From Desulfomicrobium baculatum DSM 4028 (GTDB lineage Bacteria; Desulfobacterota; Desulfovibrionia; Desulfovibrionales; Desulfomicrobiaceae): 64,000 nucleotides of DNA. Each line of letters begins with the position of its first letter. Positions within the stretch are counted from its first letter, which is position 1. The notes under the pieces were generated by a model that saw nothing but the letters and a program-made list of their open reading frames with translations, had not been told where the DNA came from and made no database searches. Below are positions 1 to 7,963 of the stretch, piece after piece. The stretch spans positions 2,668,501 to 2,732,500 of the forward strand of contig NC_013173.1 in assembly GCF_000023225.1 (NCBI RefSeq), written 5' to 3'. The position numbers were made by a program, and so were the translations under genes.

Positions 1-309
1 GGGATACACGCCGCGAAATTCGCCACTGTATTGCAGAGCCTTGATGGCCGACGCAAAAGAATCATGGAGCAGAGAAATTTGCGCATCGAGCAGATTCTCG
101 ATCCGAAGCAGCACCGGCAGCCCCAGGCCGCGTTCCTGCAGGCCGCTTATAATGGAAGGAATGGGCACGCAGACACCCTTGCCCGGAAAGGGCGTGATGC
201 CGAGCTTGCCATCGGGGGTGATCTTAAAATATCCCCCGCCCCAATTGTCCACGCCGTAGAGTTCCACAGAACGTTCCACGGTCCATTTTTCGAGATTCCG
301 AGATCGCAT
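1..309 (-). CDS. speA: Biosynthetic arginine decarboxylase SpeA, N-terminal part (runs off the window)
   Basis: The minus strand reads 103 codons from ATG at 309 without a stop to base 1. The start follows GGAGG with 6-nt spacing. The product begins MRSRNLEKWTVERSVELYGV and continues with YGVDNWGGGYF, ERGLGLPVLLR and FRGVYP. These match the start of the PLP-dependent SpeA family, which converts arginine to agmatine for polyamine synthesis. Only about one sixth of the usual 630-660 residues is present, so the PLP lysine and the C-terminal domain cannot be checked. It diverges from mntP. Confidence 0.88.
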   Translation of the reverse strand, partial: MRSRNLEKWTVERSVELYGVDNWGGGYFKITPDGKLGITPFPGKGVCVPIPSIISGLQERGLGLPVLLRIENLLDAQISLLHDSFASAIKALQYSGEFRGVYP

Positions 310-424
310 CAAAATCCTCCACCATCTTACCTGTAAAATGCAGACCCGGCTACAATCCGGACCAGCGCACCCCTCTAAACAGCAGGGGGCAGCCCGTCAA
401 TAAAACTTGTGGCCGCCGAGGCAT

Positions 425-522
425 GAGGGGATTCAGGCTTCTGGATCGTCCCAAATTCACCTTTGCCTTGAGAGCCGCCCTGGGCTATCTGCCTTGTGCC
501 ACTTCACCCGCAGGAGAGCGCA
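425..522 (+). promoter_or_regulatory. Possible yybP-ykoY-like (manganese) riboswitch leader of mntP
   Basis: The leader carries GGGGA (427-431) and, 27 nt later, ACCTTTGCC (459-467). These resemble the two conserved loop elements of the yybP-ykoY Mn2+ riboswitch, which often precedes mntP. The spacer is much shorter than the usual aptamer and the four-way junction was not reconstructed. No intrinsic terminator is visible before the ribosome-binding site, so control would have to be translational. The support is the motif pair plus gene context only. Confidence 0.25.
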
Positions 523-1083
523 ATGCCTTTTGTTGAAATTCTGGCCGTGGCTGTCGCCCTGGCCATGGACGCCTTTGCCGTGGCCATCGCCTCCGGCGCG
601 GCGCTGAGGATCGTGACCAACCGGCAGACCTTCCGCCTGGCCTGGCATTTCGGCCTTTTCCAGGCCGCGATGCCGATCATCGGCTGGTTCGGGGGCTTCC
701 TCGTGCGCGACTATTTCCTGCGTTTCGGCCACTGGATCGCTTTCGCCCTGCTCCTCTATATCGGAGGACACATGCTCTGGGAAGGGCTGCACCATGACGA
801 GGATGATGTCTGCCAGGACCCGACCCTAGGCTCAAGACTGATCATGCTCTCCGTGGCCACCAGCATCGATGCCCTGGCCGTGGGCTTCACCCTGGCCATG
901 CTGGGACTGTCGATCTGGTTCCCGGCCGCGATCATCGGAGTGGTTGCCCTGCTCTTCACGGCCGCAGGCATGCATCTGGGCAAATTCCTGGGCTGCCAGA
1001 CCCGCCTCGGATACTACGCCGAAGTGCTCGGAGGGCTTGTGCTCATGGGCATCGGCGGCAAGATATTGTGGCAGGGTTTGTAA
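523..1083 (+). CDS. mntP: Manganese efflux pump MntP
   Basis: A 186-residue, very hydrophobic inner-membrane protein of normal MntP length (about 188 aa). ATG 523 is preceded by AGGAGA; an upstream in-frame GTG at 496 lacks a ribosome-binding site. The two halves each carry the MntP repeat: ALAMDAFAVAIASG near residue 12 and SIDALAVGFTLAMLG near residue 115, each with the membrane-embedded Asp expected for Mn2+ export. Six transmembrane segments are likely. A leader with possible manganese-riboswitch elements precedes it. Confidence 0.93.
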   Translation: MPFVEILAVAVALAMDAFAVAIASGAALRIVTNRQTFRLAWHFGLFQAAMPIIGWFGGFLVRDYFLRFGHWIAFALLLYIGGHMLWEGLHHDEDDVCQDPTLGSRLIMLSVATSIDALAVGFTLAMLGLSIWFPAAIIGVVALLFTAAGMHLGKFLGCQTRLGYYAEVLGGLVLMGIGGKILWQGL

Positions 1084-1182
1084 AAAAAATCGTTGGCCCC
1101 ATATGTCCCATGAGTCCCATTCTTTGCATTATTCATCCGAAAGAAATAGTATGCCGTCAAATTCTTTTTGCAGGAGGTCGCC

Positions 1183-3126
1183 ATGCACGCCTGGACCGGA
1201 CGCATCATCGACATCGACCTGACGGCAGGCTTGGTCCATGGCCGGGAATTGTCCCGCGATCTGGCGCTGGCCTTTCTGGGCGGACGCGGCCTCAACTCGA
1301 AAGTCCTTTTCGACCGCATCGCGCCGGGGCTTGATCCTTTAAGTCCGGACAATGTCTACTGCATCGCCCCCGGCCCCCTGTCCGGCACGATACTGGGCAT
1401 GACCAGCCGCATGGAGGTTTCGACCCTCTCCCCCTACTCGGGCATCCTCGGCGACGGCAACGCCGGGGAACGCTTTGCGACAATCATGAAACGGGCCCGC
1501 GCCGACCAGATCATCATCACCGGCCGCGCCCCCAGACCATGCTATCTGCTGGTCACTCCGGAAACGGCTGAACTGCATGACGCAACCGGCCTGTGGGGCA
1601 AGGGCGCATGGGAAACGACCGATCTGCTCCTGGCCAAACACGGCCAAAAAGCGTCCGTGGCCTGCATCGGCCAGGCGGGCGAAAATCTGGTCCGCTTAGC
1701 CTCGACCATTGTCGACAAATACGCCTCGGCCGCACGCGGCAGCGGCGCAGTGCTGGGATCCAAGAACCTGAAAGCCATCGTGGTCGTCGGCAACCATGCC
1801 GTGAGCCTGGCCGACCCCGCCACATTCAAGGAATTGGCCGGACTGGACCGGGAATTCTTCGCCAAGGACGAATTTCAACAGAATGTGGCCAGCAGGTACG
1901 GCTCCCACCACGGAATGAGCGACTGGCGGCCCGGCTTTCGCAATTACGCAAAATACCTGGAACCGGGCGAGGTGCCTCCCGAACTGCGGCCCGAGGCCTG
2001 GAAAAAATACGAGATCGGCCGCACGGGCTGCGGAAACTGCTCCGTACGCTGCAAGAACGTGTACGAAATCCCGGATGGCCCGCGCAAGGGCGAGCACGGC
2101 GAGGCGCTTGAATACGAGTCCATCTTCTGCATGGGCACCAACTGCGGAGTCTGTGATCCCGTGGCCATCATGGAGATGAGCAACCTTGGCGACATCTACG
2201 GTCTCGACGTCATCCCGCTGGGGAACACCATGGCCCTGGCCAAGGACCTCTTCGCGCGCGGCATCCTGACCCGTGAACAGACCGGCGGCCTCGACCTGTC
2301 GTGGGAAAATATCGAGGATCAGGTCGAACTGGTCCACCTGACGGCCCTGCGCGAGGGTTTCGGCAATATCCTGGCCGAGGGCATGCTCTCCATGGCCAAA
2401 ATTCTCGGACCCAAGGCCATGCAGTATTGCTACCACGTCAAGGGCTTAAGTCGCGGGCCTTACCCGGCCGGACTCTTCGCCCTGGCCCACGCGACCTCGA
2501 CGCGCGGGGCGGACCATCTGCGCGGCCGCAGCTGGGCCTACGGCGAGAACGATCCGGAACTGTACCCGAAGCTTCAGGCCTCCGGCGCCTTGCACGCTGA
2601 TATGGACGACCCGGTGCAAGCCATAATCCTCTCGGAGCGGGTCTGCACTCTGGCCGACTCGGTGGGACGCTGCAAGGGGGCGGTCAATTCATGGGCCAAC
2701 GCCCTGCCCCTGGCCTGGAAATATCCCCTTTTCGAAGGCCTGGCCCGGCTGCTGAACGCGGCCACAGGGGAAGTCTTCACCGAAGCGAGCCTTGTCGAAG
2801 CGGCGGACCGCATCTACACGCTGGAAAAAGCCTTCAACGCCCGCCAGGGCATCACCAGCGCCCACGACTCCATTCCCCTGAACCCGGACCACCACAGCCC
2901 GGAAGAAATGGAAAGGGAGCGGGCCAGGCACCGGGATCTTCTTGGCCGCTACTACACCCTGCAAGGACAGGACACGCAAACCGGCGTTCCGACAGAGAAA
3001 CGCATGCACGAGCTGGGGCTGGCCCGGGAAGGGGCACGCCTGCACGACGAGGGGCCCTACCCCGAATGGACCGGGCCGACGCTTTGGCCCCTTGCGGCCT
3101 ATCCACACGGAGGCAAGCGGGCCTGA
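1183..3126 (+). CDS. aor: Tungsten-containing aldehyde:ferredoxin oxidoreductase
   Basis: A 647-residue AOR-family enzyme expected to oxidise aldehydes to carboxylates with ferredoxin, using a bis-pyranopterin W cofactor and one [4Fe-4S] cluster in the cytoplasm. It shows the AFOR N-domain start (GRIIDIDLTAG, FLGGRGLNSK), the mid-protein cluster motif GCGNCSVRC (C-x2-C-x3-C) and a distal DSVGRCKG that should give the fourth Cys. ATG 1183 follows AGGAGG; a TTG at 1168 is weaker. Length is slightly above the about 605-620 residues of archaeal AOR. No dedicated ferredoxin or pterin-synthesis gene is adjacent. A tungstate-binding protein lies 37 kb away in this window. The substrate is unknown. 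Confidence 0.92.
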   Translation: MHAWTGRIIDIDLTAGLVHGRELSRDLALAFLGGRGLNSKVLFDRIAPGLDPLSPDNVYCIAPGPLSGTILGMTSRMEVSTLSPYSGILGDGNAGERFATIMKRARADQIIITGRAPRPCYLLVTPETAELHDATGLWGKGAWETTDLLLAKHGQKASVACIGQAGENLVRLASTIVDKYASAARGSGAVLGSKNLKAIVVVGNHAVSLADPATFKELAGLDREFFAKDEFQQNVASRYGSHHGMSDWRPGFRNYAKYLEPGEVPPELRPEAWKKYEIGRTGCGNCSVRCKNVYEIPDGPRKGEHGEALEYESIFCMGTNCGVCDPVAIMEMSNLGDIYGLDVIPLGNTMALAKDLFARGILTREQTGGLDLSWENIEDQVELVHLTALREGFGNILAEGMLSMAKILGPKAMQYCYHVKGLSRGPYPAGLFALAHATSTRGADHLRGRSWAYGENDPELYPKLQASGALHADMDDPVQAIILSERVCTLADSVGRCKGAVNSWANALPLAWKYPLFEGLARLLNAATGEVFTEASLVEAADRIYTLEKAFNARQGITSAHDSIPLNPDHHSPEEMERERARHRDLLGRYYTLQGQDTQTGVPTEKRMHELGLAREGARLHDEGPYPEWTGPTLWPLAAYPHGGKRA

Positions 3127-3359
3127 TCCGCATCCATCTCATATCTTCAACAACATTAAATGCTTGACTGCTCCTGATAGCGAAGGCAGAAAATGTCATA
3201 CAAAATCTGGATCCAGCCAGCCAGGCATCGCCCGAACAGCGACGCGTCAGACGTGCTCACCGATCTGACGCCCAGCGCAGTGTGCGCACGAAGGGGGGGA
3301 AACATCCGTTTTCCTGCTTGCTGGATGATTGACGTATCAGGAGTAACCATGGCCGAGTC

Positions 3360-6300
3360 ATGCGGTCTGCATCTTCATCCCCGGAATGGCCCATGCGCTT
3401 CATCCTTGCCCTGCTCCTGCTGCTGACCGTCGGCAGCCAATGTCTGGCAAACCCTCCGCTGGACCTCAGTCCCGAGGAGCGTGCCTGGCTGGCCGAGCAC
3501 AAGGATTCCCTGACCCTTTCCTTCGACCGCTCGTTCCCCCCCATCGAATTCGAAAAACCAGACGGCTCGTTCACCGGTCTGAGCGCGGACCTCGTCGCCC
3601 GGATCGAAGAGCGCCTCGGCATCACCTTCCGTAAGCAGGGCATACCCTGGACCCAGGCCCTTGAAGGCCTGCAAGACGGAACCACGGCGCTTGCCCCGGC
3701 CATCGTCAACAACGCGGAACGCTCCGAATACACGCTTTTCACCCAGCCCTTTGTCCGCATTCCCCTCGTCATCGTCACCTCCCGCCATATGAAAGGCCCT
3801 CTGTCCCTGGACGATCTCGCCGGGATGCGCGTGGCAGTGGTTCGCGGCTACGCCTCGGCGACGCTGGTCAAGAAGGCCGGCCAAGGCCGGTTCACCGTGG
3901 TGGAATTGGAGACCATTCGCGAAGGGCTGCGCGACGTCTCCTTCGGAGTGGTCGACGCCTTTGTGGAGAGCCTGGCCGTGGCCGCATGGCACATCGGGCA
4001 GGAAAAGCTGCCCAACCTGCGCGTCGCCGGAGATCTGGACGTGACCCAGGACCTGTCCATCGGCGTCAGCAAGCATTATCCGCTTCTGGCCAGCGCCGTG
4101 GCCAAGGCACTGACGTCCATCCCCGAGCCTAGCATAAATAATATCACTGATCGCTGGATTCACTTACCGACCTCTTTTCTGGGCAAGCATACCCTTGAGG
4201 CCTTGAGGCTCGCGGCGCTTTTGACGGCCGTCGTCTTCCTTGTCCTGGCCGGAATCGCCTGGGCTCTGAGCCGCACGCTGCGCAAAAAGATCAACGATCT
4301 CAAACGCACCGAGTCCGCTCTGACGGAACAGGTCGACCGCTTCCGCCTGGCCCTGGAAACCACCCAGGCCGGATTCTGGGAACACTACCCGGCAGAAGGC
4401 CGGGAAGTGCACAGCCCGGAATGGTACGCCATGCTTGGATACACTCCCCAGGCCGTTACGGGCGGCGTGGAGGACTGGACCGCCCTGATCCATCCCGAGG
4501 AGCGGGAAAAAGCGCTGGCCAGCTTTTCCGCCTACATCAGCGAAGGCGGCAAGGGCATGTATGAAGCCCAGTACCGCCTACGCGCCAAGGACGGTTCCTG
4601 GCGCTGGATCATGGGCAAAGGCCGCGCCGTTTCCTGGGACGACGAAGGCCGGCCGACGCGCATCATCGGCCTCAATCTGGACATTCAGAAAAGCAGGCAA
4701 GATCAGCTCGAAATGCAGCGCACCCAGACCCTCAACAAGGCGCTGCTCGAACAGACCACGCAATTCATCGGCCTGCTCGACCTGCAGGGGAATCTCCTCG
4801 TCGCCAACCGCACGAGCATGGAATGGATCAAAGCAAAGCCGGAGGAAGTCCTGGGGAAACCATTCTGGGACGGACCCTGGTGGCCGGACAAAACCAAAGC
4901 CGAGTTTCTTTTGCTGCAACTCATCGATCAGGTCAGAGAGGGCAAAACCGTTCGGCGCGAGATCGTGCACGCCGATTCCGAAGGCAGGGAATCGTTCTTC
5001 GATTTCACGATGTCTCCGTTCCGCAATGAAACAGGTCAGGTCGTCAACTTCATCGTTGAAGGCCGCGACATCTCCATGCTCAAGAAAAAACAGCAGGAGA
5101 TCATGGAAAGCGAGAAGCGGTTCCGCACGATTTTTGAAAACGCGCCTTACTCCATGGTCATCACCCGCCTTTCGGACGGCAAGTACATGGACGCCAACAC
5201 TGCCTTTCTGGACCGGATGAACATCAGCCGCGAGAATCTTCTCACGCTTTCTCCCAAAGACGTCGGAACCTTCGGCCAAGCGCACCAGCAGGAAATATTA
5301 CTGCGCCTCAAGGCCAGCCGCAACATCCACAACATGGAAACCCAGGTGCAAAGGCCCGACGGCACGACCGGACACATCCTGTATTCGGGCGGGCTCATCA
5401 CCCTTGACGGCGAGGCCTGCATCCTGTCCATGACCGTGGACATCACCGAACTCAAACAGGCCCAGGAAGAACTGCGCCGTTCCAAGGAGATGTTCGCCCG
5501 TCTTTTCCAACTCTCTCCGGACATCATCACCCTGGCTAGGCAGGAAGACGGTGTCCTTCTGGAGGTCAACGAAACCTTCTCGCGCACCACCGGCTACTCC
5601 CGGGACGAAGCGCTGGGTAAAAGCACGCTGGATCTGACCATCTTTGCCGCGCCCGAAAGAAGGACCGCGTTCGTGCAGGCCCTGCTGCGCGACGGACAGG
5701 TCGACAACTTTGAATTCGAAATGCGCCACCGTGACGGACACACCCTGCAGTGCTCGACCTCGGCCAGGCTGATGAACATCGACGATACGCCCTGCATTCT
5801 GGCCATCACCCGCGACATAACGCATCTTCGGGCCTTGCAGGACAGCATGATCCAGTCCGAAAAAATGCTCTCCCTCGGGGGCATCGCCGCCGGCATCGCC
5901 CACGAGATCAACAATCCGCTCGGCATCGTGCTGCAGGCGGCCCAGACCATCACCCTGCGCACCAGAGCCGACTTCCCCAAGAACATTGAAGCGGCCGCGA
6001 AGGTCGGCGCGGATCTGGGCCAGGTGGACCGCTACCTCAAAGAGCGCAAAGTCGATGTCTTCATTCGCGATATCCAGGGCGCAGCGGTCCGGGCGGCGGA
6101 GATCATCCGCCACATGCTCGATTTCAGCAGGCGCAGCGAGTCGAGGCACTCGGTCTGCGACATAAGGGTCATCCTTGAAAACTCCCTGCGCCTCGCCTCC
6201 AGCGACTACGACCTCAAGAAAAACTACGATTTCAAATCCATCAGAATCGAGAAGGACGTAGAGGACAACCTGCCCTGTCTGCTGTGCACGGAAACGGAAA

Positions 6301-6662
6301 TCGAGCAGGTCCTTCTCAACCTGCTGCGCAACGCGGCCCAGGCCATGGCTGAAGCCGAACCGCCCCTTCCCGATCCCTGCATCGGCATCCGGATCAGAAA
6401 GATGGAAACGGGGCTGCGCATCGACATCAGGGACAACGGACCCGGCATCTCGGCGGAGAACCGCAAACGCATCTTCGAACCCTTCTTCACCACCAAGACC
6501 GCCGGGGCGGGCACCGGCCTTGGGCTGTCCGTATCCTACTTCATCATCACCAAGGGACACGGCGGAGCCATGTACGTCACCGCCCCTGCCGAGGGCGGGA
6601 CAGTTTTCAGCATCGAACTGCCCGGAACAACGGAATCCGTAAAACATGAAGCCCATGCCTAG
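3360..6662 (+). CDS. Periplasmic-sensing multi-PAS hybrid-lacking histidine kinase
   Basis: 1100 residues. A signal peptide (residues 12-31) leads to a bacterial solute-binding domain type 3 (about 35-265), one transmembrane helix (about 280-305), four PAS/PAC domains (about 322-445, 455-575, 582-700, 710-830), a HisKA domain with phospho-His 848 in GIAHEINNP, and a HATPase with NLLRNAAQAM, DNGPGI (from Asp1025) and GTGLGLS. The layout is BvgS/EvgS-like but without receiver or HPt, so it should signal through the response regulator 75 nt downstream. The start is uncertain. The AGGAGT site is best placed for ATG 3349 in another frame (25 codons, ending inside this gene); ATG 3393 would give only the signal peptide. 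Ligand unknown. Confidence 0.9.
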   Translation: MRSASSSPEWPMRFILALLLLLTVGSQCLANPPLDLSPEERAWLAEHKDSLTLSFDRSFPPIEFEKPDGSFTGLSADLVARIEERLGITFRKQGIPWTQALEGLQDGTTALAPAIVNNAERSEYTLFTQPFVRIPLVIVTSRHMKGPLSLDDLAGMRVAVVRGYASATLVKKAGQGRFTVVELETIREGLRDVSFGVVDAFVESLAVAAWHIGQEKLPNLRVAGDLDVTQDLSIGVSKHYPLLASAVAKALTSIPEPSINNITDRWIHLPTSFLGKHTLEALRLAALLTAVVFLVLAGIAWALSRTLRKKINDLKRTESALTEQVDRFRLALETTQAGFWEHYPAEGREVHSPEWYAMLGYTPQAVTGGVEDWTALIHPEEREKALASFSAYISEGGKGMYEAQYRLRAKDGSWRWIMGKGRAVSWDDEGRPTRIIGLNLDIQKSRQDQLEMQRTQTLNKALLEQTTQFIGLLDLQGNLLVANRTSMEWIKAKPEEVLGKPFWDGPWWPDKTKAEFLLLQLIDQVREGKTVRREIVHADSEGRESFFDFTMSPFRNETGQVVNFIVEGRDISMLKKKQQEIMESEKRFRTIFENAPYSMVITRLSDGKYMDANTAFLDRMNISRENLLTLSPKDVGTFGQAHQQEILLRLKASRNIHNMETQVQRPDGTTGHILYSGGLITLDGEACILSMTVDITELKQAQEELRRSKEMFARLFQLSPDIITLARQEDGVLLEVNETFSRTTGYSRDEALGKSTLDLTIFAAPERRTAFVQALLRDGQVDNFEFEMRHRDGHTLQCSTSARLMNIDDTPCILAITRDITHLRALQDSMIQSEKMLSLGGIAAGIAHEINNPLGIVLQAAQTITLRTRADFPKNIEAAAKVGADLGQVDRYLKERKVDVFIRDIQGAAVRAAEIIRHMLDFSRRSESRHSVCDIRVILENSLRLASSDYDLKKNYDFKSIRIEKDVEDNLPCLLCTETEIEQVLLNLLRNAAQAMAEAEPPLPDPCIGIRIRKMETGLRIDIRDNGPGISAENRKRIFEPFFTTKTAGAGTGLGLSVSYFIITKGHGGAMYVTAPAEGGTVFSIELPGTTESVKHEAHA

Positions 6663-6737
6663 ACGGATGACGGGATTTCAACATATCACGACGGGCATGT
6701 CAGACAGCATGTGCAGACCGACAAAGCGGGAAAACCC

Positions 6738-7826
6738 ATGAATATACTGGTTATCGACGACGAAGACGGGCTGCGCCGCTCACTGTGCGCCTATCTTGAA
6801 GACCTTGGATACGACACTCTCGACGCGGGCAATGGGAGAGAAGGCCTTGATGCCATGCACAAGGTTTTGCCCGATCTTGCGGCCGTCATCGTCGATCTGA
6901 ACATGCCGGTGCTGGACGGCTACGGTTTCCTGCAGCAGGCCCGGCTCGAAGCGCCGGAATTGCCCATCATCGTGCTTTCGGGCGTGGGGGTGGTCGACGA
7001 CGCGCTGCAGGCCGTGAGGATTGGCGCTTGGGACTTTCTGACCAAGCCTCTGCACAATTTGAGCGTCCTAGCTCACACGCTGGACAAGGTCATGGAGAAA
7101 GCCCGCCTGATCCGGGAAAACCGGGAATATCAGACCAACCTTGAACAGCTCGTGCAGCAGCGCACCGCCGAACTGGAGCGCACCCGCCGCCAGATCATGC
7201 ACCGTCTGAGCCGCGCCGCCGAATACAAGGACAACGAAACCGGACACCATGTCATCCGGGTCGGAGAAATCGCGGCAGTTCTGGCCCAGGCTCTCGGGCT
7301 GGACGAAGCCGACTGCGCCAACCTGCGCGACTGCGCCCCGCTGCACGACATCGGCAAGATCGGCATCCCCGACGAAGTGCTGTTAAAACCCGGCAAGCTC
7401 GACCCTGCGGAGTGGAAAATCATGCAGCAGCACTGCATGTTCGGCTGCGAAATCCTGGGACCGCTGACCAGCAAGGAAGAGGCGCATTCAAGCTGCGAGC
7501 AATGGGACAGAAAGGACCTGGGCGGAAACGAGTTGCTCGACCTGGCCCGCATGCTGGCCCTCCTGCATCATGAACGTTGGGACGGCAGCGGCTATCCCTT
7601 CGGCCTGGCCGGAGAAGATATCCCGCTTGCGGCACGCATTGTCGCGGTGGTCGACACCTATGACGCTCTGTCCAGCGAAAGACCGTACAAGGAAGCCTTC
7701 CCGGAAGAAAAATGCCTGGCCATCATCCGCGAAAGCTCGGGCAGTCATTTCGATCCCGAAGTCGTCGAGGCATTTTTTGCCAACATTGAAAGCATCCGAA
7801 GCATCCGCGTGCGGTGGCAGGACTAG
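6738..7826 (+). CDS. Response regulator with HD-GYP cyclic-di-GMP phosphodiesterase domain
   Basis: 362 residues. The N-terminal receiver has VIDDED, the acceptor Asp in IVDLNMPVLDG and Lys in LTKPL. A short coiled linker leads to an HD-GYP domain with LHDIGKIGIPD (His203/Asp204) and HHERWDGSGYP (about 277-287), so the metal-binding and GYP residues look intact. It probably degrades c-di-GMP under control of the upstream kinase and opposes the diguanylate cyclase encoded next. ATG 6738 was chosen because the receiver fold starts there; a GTG at 6711 would add nine residues and has no better ribosome-binding site. Confidence 0.9.
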   Translation: MNILVIDDEDGLRRSLCAYLEDLGYDTLDAGNGREGLDAMHKVLPDLAAVIVDLNMPVLDGYGFLQQARLEAPELPIIVLSGVGVVDDALQAVRIGAWDFLTKPLHNLSVLAHTLDKVMEKARLIRENREYQTNLEQLVQQRTAELERTRRQIMHRLSRAAEYKDNETGHHVIRVGEIAAVLAQALGLDEADCANLRDCAPLHDIGKIGIPDEVLLKPGKLDPAEWKIMQQHCMFGCEILGPLTSKEEAHSSCEQWDRKDLGGNELLDLARMLALLHHERWDGSGYPFGLAGEDIPLAARIVAVVDTYDALSSERPYKEAFPEEKCLAIIRESSGSHFDPEVVEAFFANIESIRSIRVRWQD

Positions 7827-7846
7827 GATCCTCATCCCAAAATACA

Positions 7847-7963
7847 ATGATTATCAGCCAGATGCATAGTAACTCCACAGGAGAATGGGAAATCGACTCC
7901 GCCAAGGCCTGCGGCCTGCACAATCAGACCATGATGGGCACCGTGCTGAAGGAACGGAAATGA
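7847..7963 (+). CDS. Possible 38-residue ORF overlapping the GGDEF-EAL start
   Basis: An open frame from ATG 7847 ends with TGA 7961-7963, which overlaps the ATG of the next gene in the arrangement ATGA, as in translationally coupled genes. It fills the gap between two signalling genes. No ribosome-binding site is evident before 7847, the peptide has no recognised motif, and chance is plausible. Confidence 0.2.
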   Translation: MIISQMHSNSTGEWEIDSAKACGLHNQTMMGTVLKERK

